Positions 1-12,800 are shown, numbered from the stretch's first letter. The stretch is DNA of 64,000 nt from Pomphorhynchus laevis (GCA_012934845.2 WNNJ02000804.1:1-64000); one strand, 5' to 3'. Numbers and translations: made by a program. Notes: generated by a model not told the origin, from the letters alone.

Positions 1-20
1 ATATATATATATATATATTA
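1..20. repeat. (AT)n microsatellite at window edge
   Basis: Pure alternating AT for about 19 bases. It probably continues beyond the window. Confidence 0.9.
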
Positions 21-419
21 TATTCTCGTTTAGATGATTTTTAAACAAGCTTTCTAAACAAATATGATTTCTAAACAAATATTCCAAATAATTTCTACAT
101 TTTATTCTTAAAAATATAAACTACTTCCTATTTTCAAAAAAATAAGATAAATCTACAAAGAATTAGAGCGAATATCTGAAAAAATAAACAAAACCTTCTC
201 TAACATTCATTTTAACTCTTTCGTGTTCGATTAAACACGCCTAGCGGTTTCGTTTTAAATTGCTGACCAGACATAATCATCATTATTCGTTGCATGATAT
301 GAAAGTAAAATTTCATTACATTTTTATTATATTGATTTATATCTCATTTTATATAAACTAAATTGAATTTTTAAAATTAAAAATACAATTGTCTCGCTAC
401 AGCTTTTAATTATCAAAAT

Positions 420-1025
420 ATTCGGATAAAAATAAAATTAATTATGTGATGTAACTGATAAATATTTGGTAGGGAAATGAAGGTTGTATGCTTATGAAAT
501 ATCTTTAATTATATAACATGACGATTGCAAGATAACAAAATAGTTTGTGATCAGTATTATGGGCAGTTGGATATCCATATGGTACGTAACTTCAATTACA
601 CAATCTAAGCAAATAACCTTATTCTCATACGTCGTTTATTATTTATCAGTTAACTCATAAAAACATGTATATTTCAAATTTTAACTTTATATAAATATAA
701 ACTATATAACATCTTATATAATTATTTATTATTTATAAATATTTATTTTATTTGTCATTTTTTATAATTTATAGTATAAAATACGTAAACGAAGTTAGTT
801 GATCTGATATATTTTAATCTATTTAATTAAATATCATATGGCTACATTTGACTGATATGACTACTGAACGAAGTTAATTATCAAAAATACGGTTAAAAAT
901 AAAATTTTGCAAGTGAAAACAAGGCGAATCTTTGGTAGGGAACAGGGGATTCTATGCTTGTGAAATATATTTAAATGTATAGCATGACGATGGCAAGATA
1001 ACAAAATAGTTTGTGATCAGTATTT
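420..1025. repeat. two diverged tandem copies, period about 466 bp
   Basis: The block from 'tatcaaaatattcgg' to 'tttgtgatcagtatt' (420-560) recurs at 880-1025 with substitutions; both contain 'atttggtaggga', 'gcatgacgat' or its variant, and 'gataacaaaatagtttgtg'. The end words lie at 541 and 1007. The second copy is also present inside the dispersed repeat at 45.6-45.8 kb. Confidence 0.75.
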
Positions 1026-1905
1026 TCAATTGTGATAAAATGATTATATTAACAGCTGGCAAGAATTCAATCGAGAGTCATCATGCTTATTAGATTGTCT
1101 AACTGGGACGAAGAAGAAAATATTATTTCTTAGTTCCAGTAAAACTATCTAATGTAAAATTGAAGGAGATTAGGGGTTTAGTGTGCACTATCATTATGTT
1201 TATAAATTAAGTGATGATTTATTACCAAAAATTATTTGTTCATCATCGACAATTTTAATTTTCATAACTTGATGCAATAACTCTATTATGGTGTAAGTTC
1301 TATCTTGATAGGCGAAATATTCAAAATGAAATATGTAATTTTAAAACTTGTAACTTTATTTGAAACAATACATTTATATATAGAAAACAATTGGTAACTC
1401 AAAGTATAGAAAACAAAAGGTATCTAGTTAATGAATAATTAAAAACTTAGAGAACAGGTAGTGGTGGTGAAAACATTTACATTCAAAGTAAACTTGCTAA
1501 AAGCTTACAAAATGAGAACACTACATTAAAAATTTTAGTTTATATGTCGCTTATTTTCCACATTAATATTAAATAATTATCATCAACCGTAGTGAACAGT
1601 TTTGCGACATTACAAATTAAAAGCTTCCAATAAAATTTCAAGTTGGCAACAAAAATTATAAAATTTATAGTTTATATTTTGCTTATTAGCAATCAAAATA
1701 GATGTATTTCAAGTTGGCAACAAAAATTATAAAATTTATAGTTTATATTTTGCTTATTAGCAATCAAAATAGATGTATTTCAAGTTGGCAACAAAAATTA
1801 TAAAATTTATAGTTTATATTTTGCTTATTAGCAATCAAAGTAGATGTATTTACCAGTCAAGTTTTAATCTCAAATTAGTTATATACTAAAATTTATAGTT
1901 TATAT
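557..1905 (+). repeat. left part of 2.2-kb dispersed repeat, copy 1
   Basis: This stretch is nearly identical to 45293-46500, starting at 'ttatgggcagttg' in both. Differences are a few substitutions plus expansion of an internal 71-bp tandem repeat here. There is no long open frame and no recognised transposon protein, so the family is unknown. The right part of the element is found in inverse orientation at 3474-4640. Confidence 0.85.
1636..1850. repeat. 71-bp tandem repeat, three copies
   Basis: The unit starting 'tttcaagttggcaac' begins at 1636, 1707 and 1778 with almost no divergence, so it is a recent expansion. The corresponding position in the 45-kb copy has a single unit. Confidence 0.92.
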
Positions 1906-1908
1906 TTT

Positions 1909-2110
1909 GTGTGCACTATCATCATGTTTAAATGAATTATAATCATTTATAAATTAAGTGCTAATTTACTAAATAAATTTATTTGTTTAATATCGACAGT
2001 CGTAATTTTCATAACTGAGTGTTAGAACAAACACTCAGTTATGAGTGTTTGTAGTGTAGGTCCTACACTACATTAACGTTGTAGTGTAGGTTCTATATTG
2101 AAAATGTGAC
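1909..2110. repeat. internal duplication and small palindromes
   Basis: 1909-2025 ('gtgtgcactatcatcatgtt' onward) is a diverged copy of 1178-1272. It runs into two small hairpins: ACTGAGTGTT/AAACACTCAGT near 2016-2042, and the palindrome GTAGTGTAGG|TCCTACACTAC near 2051-2071. Confidence 0.7.
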
Positions 2111-3470
2111 TTCAAATTCGTTTGTTCATTGTATAATAATATAAACAATCGTATCTGATGCTGACAAACAAGATTATTGCTGACCATACTTTATATCTCA
2201 TTTTATACACGATATTATAATTATAAAAATATCTATAAAAATAATTATAATTAAAATATCGTAAACATATATGATATAAACATTACGATTTATTTATATT
2301 ATGATATCTTAAGGTATATTATTTATATTAAAATATATATTACAAATATTATGGCATGATATTTTAATAATATCGTATTTAAATGATTCATATATGTATA
2401 AAAATGAAATTAATTAGTTATCTTAATCTATATTAATTAAAATTAAATTGATAATAAATAATCCATACTTTATAATAAGACTTAATATCATGTTTTAAAA
2501 TGAGATCAAAAGATTTTAAATAACACTAAGGTATACTAATATACTATAATAACTAATAAATTATATTAATATATTTTATGTTTAATAATTCATTATTTTT
2601 CTTTTTGCTCGTAACATTAAATGGCCGGAAGCATTAATATTGTATAATTTAATACAATTTACGGTAGAATGAATATTAAAGGTATTTACGAGAATACCTT
2701 TAATATTATATAATATCGATGGATATTTCACAGTAATAATAATATCAATTTTCAATTATATTATTATGAATTAAGCATTTTGATTCAAGTATGTTGACAT
2801 TTTTTATAAGTCGTCGTTAAGCCGAATGATGATTTAAAAGGTAATTCTAATAATTAAATTGAATGCAGTCTAACTCTAATTTTAATTGAATGTAAATAAA
2901 ATTATATCAAGTATTTATATTAATATCTCAAAACGAGATTATTTAAAATCGAAACGAAATATTATCAAAGATTATCAAAACGAAATATTTATATCTTTAC
3001 TAACCATAATTGAGGTACATATTTTTCTATATAGTTGAAGCTAATAAACTTTCAACATTTTAGCACAATTATATCTATTTTGATTTTGCTTTGAATCTTC
3101 TTTTATAATATATTTCTTCGTGTTTTTGTAATGTATTCGTTAATACATAAACCTTTTTTATGATAAATAATATAATATTCATATTATTATACATAAATTT
3201 AATAGAATTCTTAAATTAATATGGAATAAGACGTTATAACAATAATATTAAACAACCAAATAATGTTTAGAAACAATATTTTTAATAATATTTAGTATAA
3301 TATAATATTTAATAATAATTTATCAATTAAGTTATTTCACACACATTGATTTCGCAGTAGAAAACAGTTACTGTATTATCCTTCATTACTTCATGAATTC
3401 TGGAAGTAATGAAGAAATGATATAGTAGCTAGCTTCTCTTACGAAATCACCTTGGGTGATCTAGCAAAAT
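2110..3470. other. AT-rich stretch, no feature seen
   Basis: Long runs of A/T with poly-TA tracts. I see no open frame, splice-supported exon or recognisable element. Confidence 0.6.
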
Positions 3471-3473
3471 CAA

Positions 3474-4640
3474 CAGGGGACTTGTAGGTATCTTTACACC
3501 CGCATGCCGTCTATTTCAGTTGGTAACTCAGTTATAGTTAAAGGTTTAACCTTGATCCAAAAGTTTAGTTCCAATTCCAGAATAGTGAAGATAAGTGCCT
3601 CCGACTATTTCTAGACCGAAGCGAACCATCTCTTCAACTAATTATGATTCCTTCCCCGGCAGCAAGATGACATTCCACGTTACTACATCAAGGCTATTCC
3701 GCTTCGGATGTTGATGCCTCTTTCGCTGTCTCTGTACAACTGCCTGGTCACACAGCACCCGACAATGAAAACTCCTCCGGTCAGTGGTGAGCTGGCCATT
3801 GTTCTTGGCACTTAATTTATATTTTGTAATTTTTAGCTAGTCATTTTCATTGCTTTGGTTTGTTCGGATATCTCCCATTCTCGATAACCTTTGATGATCC
3901 AACATCGCTACTGTAAGGAAGCAGGCCTTCGTGACTTTATTCCGCCTTTTCGTTCATTGTCCAATCTGCTGTTGGAGTCATTGGGGGATCTGAGATAGTC
4001 TATGAAATGACTATCTCTACAGCTGATGCAAGCCGGCCAACTATTTAGCCGTTGATCGACGAATGTCGACCATATATTGCCTGGGCCGCTCCACGAAGAA
4101 ACTAATTGTTAATAGGTACCAGCTTAATAATTAAAGGATTTTTAGCTTCTATTCAATGATCTCTTGATCACATCAGCAGTCATATAATATGTAATTATAT
4201 TATATATTCAATAATTAACAACAATCGATGCAGTATTAATTACTATTGAAGGTTAATTTGATAATATAAAACAATTTAATACAACAGATGATTATCTTAT
4301 TCCATATTGGCAAATTGATTTATTGTAATTTGAAATATATAGCCACTATTTGATCATTTGTTGTCTTTATACATCTTCTACAAATGTTGATTCTGACTCC
4401 ATAAAGAGCCGTTTGATAAAAAATCAAAATGATTCACCATCTGAATGCTGATTCTGGTAAATACATCTATTTTGATTGCTAATAAGCCAAATATAAACTA
4501 TAAATTTTATAATTTTTGTTGGCAACTTGAAATTTTCTTGGAACCTTTTAATTTGTAATGTTGCAAAACTGTTCACTACGGTGGATGATAATTATTTAAT
4601 ATCAATTTGGAAAATCTTGTTTAATTAAAATTTACTCGTA
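3474..4640 (-). repeat. right part of 2.2-kb dispersed repeat, inverted copy
   Basis: Reverse complement of 46300-47476, starting at 'ggggacttgtaggtatc' here and ending 'gatacctacaagtcccc' there. It has about 1.1 kb of moderately GC-richer sequence without a usable frame. It overlaps the left part by roughly 180 bp of element sequence, so the two pieces at this locus come from separate copies or a rearranged one. Confidence 0.85.
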
Positions 4641-5515
4641 TCGTATCAGATCCTTGTTTTGTGATTAGTACACAAATTCTTTACTTATTTACATTTTATA
4701 TTTTATTATATTTTTGTTTAATATTGAGCTTTTAAATTTGTTGTACTATGTGAAATTAATGTGAGTCATTGATAGCAAATATTTAACAGTGAAATTTCAT
4801 AATCGAGAAAATTAAGAAACCTAGAAACGTGAAGCAATCAAAAAATAACAATGAAAAATGTTATTGGTAATATCAATAATGAAATTATTGATAAATTAAT
4901 AAAAATAAAAAATGCTTTTAATAATGCAATAATGTAATACGGCTTACAATCCTTAAACAGTTGCAAACATAGTGCAGTGAACTTCCGATGATGCTTTTAA
5001 ACGATTCTGTTATCGGAACAACGGAATTTGTATCAATTATAAGCTAGAAACGAGACTATCTCCATTTTTACAGTGTCTTTCGATTATGCCTGCTATGTTG
5101 GTATGGGTAGGTAAGAAAAAGATATAATTTGATAACCTGTCATTTAGATTTATCTACTCTGTCTGTAAACTTGTCTGTACTCTTATTTGCAAGATATTTA
5201 ATTAATTCAGTTTAAAGACCTCCCACCATTAAAAATTTTAGTAAGATGTGCACCGGTTTTTAGTAAACTATAATTTTATTTGACAATAATAAGCAATTAA
5301 CATTTATTTCTCAATTAATTCACATAAATTGCAGTTTTATTTATAAAACTGTAGATTAATATTAAATGAACTATAATTTAAAAAATTATTGTCGAATACA
5401 ATACTAAGGATAATCAATACGTTTAAGGCTGAATTGTAGCAATTAATTCCAAAAAACAATCACTTAATTGACGACACATTTCAATTTGTTTCATTTTTGT
5501 GAAAATAAAATTATA
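4641..5515. other. AT-rich stretch, no feature seen
   Basis: No credible exon, transposon or repeat recognised. Confidence 0.5.
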
Positions 5516-5518
5516 GAT

Positions 5519-5791
5519 TCGAGTATTTTTAAATTTTGCAATTTCTATATGTGCAAGTTTTCGACTGTTTGTCCTTTTCAAGCATATACTGAATTGTTAG
5601 AATTACAAAAAAAACCTTTATATACGAATGAAATACGTATATACACCGAAAGCAGCGGATAATTCATACACGGAAGAAATCACTAGCGTTTGTAATTCTA
5701 ACAATCCAGTATATGCTTGAAAAAGACAAACCGTCAAAAGCTTGCAAATAAAGAAATTGTAAAATTAAAAATACTCGTTAATAATATTTAT
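5519..5791. repeat. fold-back (MITE-like) hairpin, ~95-bp arms
   Basis: Left arm 5519-5613 ('cgagtatttttaaa' to 'gttagaattacaaa') pairs with right arm at about 5690-5791 with some mismatches. The loop is about 75-85 bp. The arms are too diverged to be a very recent inversion. No flanking target duplication is obvious. A short open frame inside it is a by-product of the arms. Confidence 0.8.
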
Positions 5792-5826
5792 ATACTAATG
5801 CTAATATTAATACATTAATATTAATT

Positions 5827-5969
5827 CTGAAGTTTAAAATTGTAATTTGACTTGTTTCCGTCCATCAGTATTTCCGTTTTATGAATCTGCAGCGATTCGA
5901 TTCGCTGCACATTCCTAAAATGGAAATACTGATGGACGGAAACAAGTCAAATTACAATTTAAAACTTCA
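5827..5969. repeat. near-perfect inverted repeat, ~65-bp arms
   Basis: 'gaagtttaaaattgtaattt' and onward through 'ccgtccatcagtatttcc' at 5827-5892 is matched by its reverse complement at 5904-5969. The spacer is about 11 bp. It lies about 36 bp from the previous fold-back. Confidence 0.88.
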
Positions 5970-6289
5970 ACACGACTTAATGGACTGAGATCAAAGGAAT
6001 TAAGTGTGATTCTTCCATGTTTAGTGACTAGATAGTGTATAAAAGCTGTAATACTGCATTTTAGACTTAATTTCGAGAAGGATCGAAATGTCAATAAAAC
6101 AGATACGCATTTCTCTCTTTTCTCGAGTGGATAAAAATGCCAAAGAAACAAATTAATATATAAATGGTGAATATATTTGATCATTAAATAATTTAAAAAT
6201 GAAGCAACCTGATATTTTTAAATTTGAACTCTAGCTGAAACTTATTTAGCTAGTAAAAAATTATAAATTTTACATCGGTAAACGATTTT

Positions 6290-7700
6290 TCTTAAATGAT
6301 TCGATTAATGAAATTTGATAATAATCTAACTACAGCATTTTATTATATGTAAGTATAAACGCGTGTACCACAAATTCTGCTTTTGTATTTTGGACATCTT
6401 AAAAAGTAATTTTATTTTAAAATGAATCGATTAATGATATTTGATAATAATCTAACTGCAATCTTTCTTAATGTAACTCGGAATAAAAGCAAACTTTAGT
6501 TTACTACAACGTTTGTTAATTAAATTTTATTATTTTGTAAATGTTAGTTTTACATTTTTTAAATCTATCCATTTTTTAAATGAATTGTTCGGTGAAATTT
6601 GATATTAATCTAACTTCAGTATTACTTAATATTGTATTACTTATACAATAATAATATTGTATTACTTATACAATAATAATATTGTATTACTTATACAAAG
6701 CAAACAAGTTTACAGAAATTTTTATCACTTGAATTTTTGTATTAAAAAATATTTTATTTTTAAAAATAAATCGATTAATGAAATTTGATCATACTTTTAC
6801 TTGGGTATTTCTTAATTTTATTTAGAACATAAAAGATTACGGTAAATAACAAAATATTATATCGTATATCTATCAACCGTTGTTGTATATTGCGTGATTG
6901 AATTCGCTTATTTTTTGATTACGCAAACAATTTGTGCTATTTAAATATCAAATGTAAAATTCCATTTAATGCTCATGTTGCTTTAAAATATATAACCAAT
7001 AAAAATATATGAGCAAAAATATATTTAAGCAATGAGCAATTTATGATAAATAACTTTAATGCTTATATTAAAAATATATTTTTGAAATTTGAAATCTAAA
7101 AAAAGTTAATTAAACATTTAATAATTTAATATTGTGGTGGAGCAAATATTGTTAAATGTTAACTTAGTAGATAGCAAGAAAAGTTTTCGACTGAGAGCAA
7201 TGTGCACTATCTTATTATCTATTATTTGAAAATATATTTTAAAAATATATTTAAAAAATATTATTTTTCTACTATCTCATTATCTATTTTAATATTAAAA
7301 ATATTATTTTAATATTAAAAAATATTATTTTTCTAAAATATTGATTGCCTTTATTCTGTTAAGAATGATTCTGCGTTCAAACGTTTACCACAAATTATGC
7401 TTTTGTATTTTGAAATGGAAAAAGTAGTCTTATTTAAAAGTGAATCGATAAATGAAATATGATCATAATTTTACTGCAGTATATTTTAATGTAATTTTGA
7501 ATAAAAGTATATACCAGTTCACAACTTATGCCAATTCTAGTATTTTGTAAATGTCAAAGGTACTAATTATAAATGAAAAATGAATCAATTAATCCACGAA
7601 TGTTAAAAGTACTTATTTAAAAAATGAATCGATTAATCAAATTTGATGATAATCTTAATGCATTTTTCTTAATGTAATTTTAACAGTTTGCTTTAATAAT
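6290..7700. repeat. degenerate ~150-bp repeat family, about six copies
   Basis: A core of the form 'atcgattaatgaaatttgat' then 'aatctaactgcagtatttc' and 'ttaatgtaa' recurs near 6298, 6421, 6580, 6768, 7440 and 7624. Some copies are followed by 'ccacaaattctgcttttgta'. Spacing is irregular, so this is an old, eroded tandem array or a clustered dispersed repeat. Confidence 0.65.
6631..6700. repeat. 25-bp tandem repeat, three copies
   Basis: The unit 'attgtattacttatacaata' plus 'ataat' starts at 6631, 6656 and 6681 with no substitutions seen. Confidence 0.9.
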
Positions 7701-9105
7701 TTATGATATACTTTATGAATTAATTAACACATAAATGTTTTTTAAATTTGCATAAATAATATTTTTAAATATTAAAATACAGTTCAAGTTACACAAACCC
7801 TACAGCAATAATCATTCAAATATAAAAAAAATTTTAAAAACTATTTAAATTTAAAGACTACTAAAAGCCGATAATTAACTTCATCGTGACCAAATGTCTT
7901 TGTTGAAAAAATATTTTGCCTATAAATTCTTTTTATGACATATCAAAAGTTCGATTCTGTTTGAACTTGAGAAAAAATAAAATTGTAAGAAGCAAATAAA
8001 AATGAGTACTTGCAAAACTGATGCTGATCACAGAAATTTTCAAGCTTTTGTTTCTTTTACGATAAAACAATCGATTAAATAATTTGTCGCTGAAAATAAT
8101 CGTTATATTGCTTCTTATAAGTGGAAACACATATGTTTGAACACATTTAAATAGTTTTTATATTTTTATATAAATACGCAGCGCTCTTGGTATGTCAATT
8201 CAATGATTATTCAGATGACATTATAGTATTTATGTGAAATCTGCGCATTTTTACACACCTGCTATACTAGCATGCCACCGACCCGTCAGTATGTCGATAT
8301 GCCAGCAACGTGGTTGACAATGAAGATGTATGTGAACAATTTAAAACATGTGAGTTTTAGTTATTTTCTTTCGAATTTATTAGAAGTTCATCATTGTCTT
8401 AGTTAAACATGGATCAAAAATGTCATTTAAATGATAAAGCGCAACTGTCAAAACATTTTTGGAAGCAATTAATCATTAAATTATAAACATGTAGCATGTA
8501 GTGCTAAATTAGCAATTAAAATGTATTTAATACTAAAACACATGCTTTACGATATTATAGGTAAATATCAATTTTTAGATGTGTAAATTCAATCGTTATC
8601 TTTGGAAACATTGGTCATAAATAAACATCGGAACATTTTGTAAGTCAGATATATTGACGAGTAGAATATTTTATAATAACAAATGTTGAATATATGATTT
8701 ATACTTAGAATTCGGCACTAGTCAACTAAACAAATAGTGAAACCAAAAAATTTAATATAAATAATAAATCAATAATATTAGACATATCAAAATCATCAAA
8801 CTACAAGATTTAAAATATCTTTGTAAATTGAAATATGTATAAAATTTTAATTTTATAAAAAATTTACAAAGTTGGTATATTTATATTTTAAATAAAAAAT
8901 CATTTTACTCTGGATCTAAATAACAGATAATATGTTATAATCTTATCCCAAAGCGATAAGATTAACTAATAAGAAATAATAATTATTAAGATTAATTATC
9001 TCAGATTATTACGCGGATTAATACAACTAATCGCTTAAGCTTATTAAATACATAAATTAATTTTCTATTCAAATTTTAAAAAAGAATAACGATTTCGACG
9101 TTGAT
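7700..9105. other. AT-rich stretch, no feature seen
   Basis: Short open frames only, none with splice-supported borders or recognisable content. Confidence 0.5.
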
Positions 9106-9109
9106 TGCC

Positions 9110-11960
9110 TTAAAGTAATTTTCGACTCAGAAGCATTTAAGCTTCTAAGTTGAAAAATTTAAAACTTTCCAATTTGACAGCCTTTAAGAATCCAAAGTAA
9201 AAACTATAAAGACCTCTAACTCCGGCATGGCCAATCCCAAAGCCGTGTTGAGAAAGGAGGAAAGTAGTATAAAGAAGAAAAATTTATGTATTGGACGGAA
9301 CGAACGAACTGAACGAACTTACGAACGGACTAACGAACGGACTAATCGAACAGTATGCACGAACGGTCCGAACGAAGAGACTGAACGAGAAGACTAAGCA
9401 AACGGACTGAACGAACAGACTGAACAAACTAAACGAACGAACTGAACGAGAAAGATGAACGAACGGACTGAATTCTTCTGCGAAATTATTATAAGTAGGC
9501 TTGAAAGCGCGTCGTTGGCATGCATTTGCCACTCAAAATAAATTACTTTTCTTCTTTCTCTAAGTTGAAAGAATTTGAATTTTCGAATTTGAAAGAAGTA
9601 AAACCTTTTAAGTTACATGTCTTTTTACTTTCTAAGTTGAAAACCTTTAAGCATTATAGGTTGAAAACATTTAAGCACTCTAAAATTAAAACCTTAGATT
9701 TTTCCAAGTTGAAAGTCTGTAATCTATCTAGGTTGAAAACTTTTGAGCCCTTAAAATAGGAAGCTTTTAAGCCTTCAAAGTATAATGGCCTGTAGGCTTC
9801 AAAGTTGAAAGCCTTTGAGCCTTTTAAGTTGTAAGTCTTAGAGCCTTCTAAGTTGATATATTTCAAGCTTTCCATGTTGAACGCCCTAAGCTTTCTAAGT
9901 TAAAAGCCTTTAAGCGTTCTAAGTTAAAAGCATTTAAGCGTTCCAAGTTAAAAGCATTTAAGCGTTTAAAGTTGAAAGCCTTTAAGTGTTCCAAGTTGAA
10001 AGCATTTCAACTTGGAAGGACTAAAGCATTTCAACTTTAGTTTTCCAAGCTAAAGCCTGTAAGCCTTTCATTTTGAAAGCCTTTGAACTTTCTAAGTTGA
10101 TAGGCTTTAAGCTTTCTAAGCTGAACGCATTTAAGCATTCTGGGTTGAAAGTTTTCAAGCTTTCTAATTTGAAATAAGCCTTCAAAGTCGAAAGACTTAA
10201 ATCCTTAAATTTTGAAAGTTTTTAAGGTAATCGCTTTCAGCTTTCTAAGTTAAAAGCCTGTAAGTTAAAGTCTCCAAGTTTAAAGTTTTTAAGCTCTCTA
10301 AGTTAATAGCCTGTGAGCTTTCCAAGTTGAAAGCTTTTAACTTTTTCAAAAGCATTTTAGCTTTCTAAGTTGAAAGCCTTTAAGTCTTATAGTTGAAATC
10401 ATTAGTCTTTTACATTCAAAAATTTTACCCTTTTAAGTTTATATCCTTTAAGCTTTCCATGTTGAACGCCCTAAGCGTTCCAAGTTAAAAACCTTAAGCG
10501 TTTCAGTTTGAATACATTTAAGCGTTCCAAGGTGAAAGCATTTAAGTCTTCCAAGCTGAAGTCTGTAATCCTTTGAATTTAAAAGCCTTTGATCCTTATA
10601 AGTTGAAATCGTTAGAGCCTTATTTCTACATTCAAAAATCTTACCCTTTTAAGTTGATATCCTTTAAGCTTTCTAAGCTAAAATCATTTAAGCTTTTTAA
10701 CTTCAAAGCCTTTAATCCTGTAAGTTTAAAAACTAAGTTTGCTAACTTAGCCTTTAAGTCTTCCAAGTTAGAAGTCTTAAGCCTTTAAGTTTTTCTATTT
10801 GAAAGACTTTCAGTATTCCTAATTGAAAGTCTTTAAGCCTTCCGAGTTGAAAACTTTTATATATTCTAAGCTTTGTAAGTTAAAAGTCATTAAGTCTTCA
10901 AAAGTTGAAAGCCTTTAAGCCTTATTTGTCGATGGCATTTAAGCCTTCTAGTTTAATAGCCTTCAATTTTCCCATATTGAAAGCCTTTCAGCTTTCTAAG
11001 TTGAAATAATCTTGGTGTTGTAAGTTTAAAATCTTTAAGTCTTTTAAGTTGAAAGCCATCAAGCCTTCTAAGTTAAAGCTTTTAAGCTTTAACTTTGTTG
11101 ATGGATTTAAGCCTTCTAAGTTGATAGCCTTTAATGTTTTCAAGTTGAAGAACTTTAAGCTGTCTAAGCTGAAAGCTTTTATACTTTTTAAGTTAAAATA
11201 CTTTAAAACTTCCAAGTTAAAAGCCTTTTAATCTTTTAGGTTAAAAGACCAAGTCTTCCAAGTTAAAAGCTTTTTAATCTTTTAGGTTAAAAGACCAAGT
11301 CTTCCAAGTTAAAAGCCTTAAAGCGTTCTATAGTGAAAGCTTTAAAGCCTTCCCAGCTGAAAGTATTTAAGCTTCCTAAATTGAAAGCCTTTAAGTATTC
11401 TAGTTTGAAAGTTTTTAGCCTTCGAAGTAGAAAGATTTTAAGCCTTCACTTTGAAAGACTTAAAGGTGATAGCTTTCCGCTTTATACGTTAAAAGCCTTT
11501 AAGTTGAAAGCTCTCTAAGTTGATAGTCTTTGAGCTATCCAAGTTAAAAGCTTTTAACGTTTTTAAGCTGAAAACATTTTAGCTTTCTTAGTTGAAGCCT
11601 TTAATCTTTTTAACTGAAAGCCTTCAAGTTGAAATCATCCAAGGCTTCTACGTTCAAAAATTTTACCCTTTAGAGTTGATATCCTTTTAGCTTTCCAAGT
11701 TGAAAGCCTTTTTACCTTTTAAGTTGAAAACCTTTAAGCCTTCTAACTTGATAATTTTTAACCCTCCTAAGTTTAAAGCGTTTAAAACTTTTTGGTTGAA
11801 AGTTTTTAATCTTTATAAATTAAAAACCTTTAATCCCTATAAGCTGAATGCTTTTAACCCTTTTAAGTTAAAAGTATTAGGGCCCTTCAAGTTAAAAGCC
11901 TTCCGTTTTTCTAGTTGAAATCCCAAGTGAAAAGCCTTTAAACATACAGAGTTGATAGAT
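9110..11960. repeat. 2.8-kb degenerate 24-bp minisatellite (KLKAFKPS / KAFNLEGL)
   Basis: The sequence is built from variants of a 24-bp unit, approximately AAGTTGAAAGCCTTT followed by AAGCCTTCT, with occasional 21- and 27-bp units. Because the unit is a multiple of three, open frames persist on both strands. The plus strand reads like KLKAFKPSKLKTF (for example 9520-9759, 10573-10788, 11700-11918) and the minus strand like LKAFNLEGLKAFNL (9654-9875, 10988-11215). No frame runs through the array and no start or splice context ties it to a gene, so I treat it as non-coding tandem DNA. A coding origin cannot be excluded. Confidence 0.85.
9290..9475. repeat. GAACGGACT-type minisatellite inside the array
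   Basis: About 185 bp of variants of 'gaacgaactgaacgaac' and 'gaacggactaac', a 9-13-bp unit unrelated to the surrounding 24-bp unit. It is flanked by unique-looking sequence on both sides (9200-9290, 9475-9540). Confidence 0.85.
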
Positions 11961-12084
11961 TTGTTGCATTTGTTGATTGGACTGTTAATTTCATCGGTTA
12001 GCTCTGTTCATTGCAGTTCATTATTTCTTTCAGATAACTTTTGTGTCCCTTTTTATTTTTGCTTTTTTTCGATTGCTACTATCT

Positions 12085-12150
12085 ACTTTTGAAAGTAGAT
12101 TTTCGATTGTTTTAATGTTTAATGTTCTTCATTAAATGAAGAACATTTAA
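12085..12150. repeat. two small perfect palindromes
   Basis: ATCTACTTTTGAAAGTAGAT at about 12087-12106, and TGTTCTTCATT|AAATGAAGAACA shortly after. Both are perfect or nearly so. Confidence 0.75.
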
Positions 12151-12462
12151 TGAAGTTGGAGGACTCCTACTAAATGAACTCGCATATTAAGTTCTAAGAT
12201 TAAATTATGTTAGAATTAAATCTAGTCTTTAGCGTGATAATGTTTACTACTAACACGAATCTTGAAATAACGAATATGTTATTTTAATAGTCGCAAAGCA
12301 TTCAAAGCATGACCGGTGGTTATTGAATAAAATCGAATATCTGAAAATAAAATTATCGAAGTTCAAACTGTAGATTTTTAACAATTTTCAAGCCTTATGC
12401 AGCATACAAGTATACGAGTACAATTTTTAAGATATCGTAAGATACTCAAATAACTAAGTTAA

Positions 12463-12800
12463 AGTCTCCAAGTTTAAAATTTTTTAGCTCTCTAAGTTAA
12501 TAGCCTGTGAGCTTTCCAAGTTGAAGGCTTTTAACTTTTTCAAAAGCATTTTAGCTTTCTAAGTTGAAAGCCTTTAAGTCTTATAGTTGAAATCATTAGT
12601 CTTTTACATTCAAAAATTTTACCTTTTTAAGTTTATATCCTTTAAGCTTTCCATGTTGAACGCCCTAAGCGTTCCAAGTTAAAAACCTTAAGCGTTTCAG
12701 TTTGAATACATTCAAGCGTTCCAAGGTGAAAGCATTTAAGTCTTTCAAGCTGAAGTCTGTAATCCTTTGAATTTAAAAGCCTTTGATCCTTTGATAACTA
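12463..12800. repeat. duplicate of minisatellite segment 10263-10590
   Basis: From 'gttaaagtctccaagttt' to 'aaaagcctttgatcctt' this block repeats 10263-10590 in the same order with only scattered substitutions. About 500 bp of unrelated sequence separates it from the array. A segment this long with variant units in identical order must be a copy, not independent expansion. Confidence 0.92.

Noticed and set aside
1636-1850. CRISPR-like array
   Set aside because: The three 71-bp units are contiguous without spacers, and the genome is eukaryotic.
5468-5662. 64-codon plus-strand frame
   Set aside because: Lies across one arm of the fold-back hairpin; its openness is incidental.
9284-9532. 82-codon minus-strand frame rich in Ser/Phe/Val
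   Set aside because: Produced by the GAACGGACT minisatellite; no start context, splice sites or similarity.
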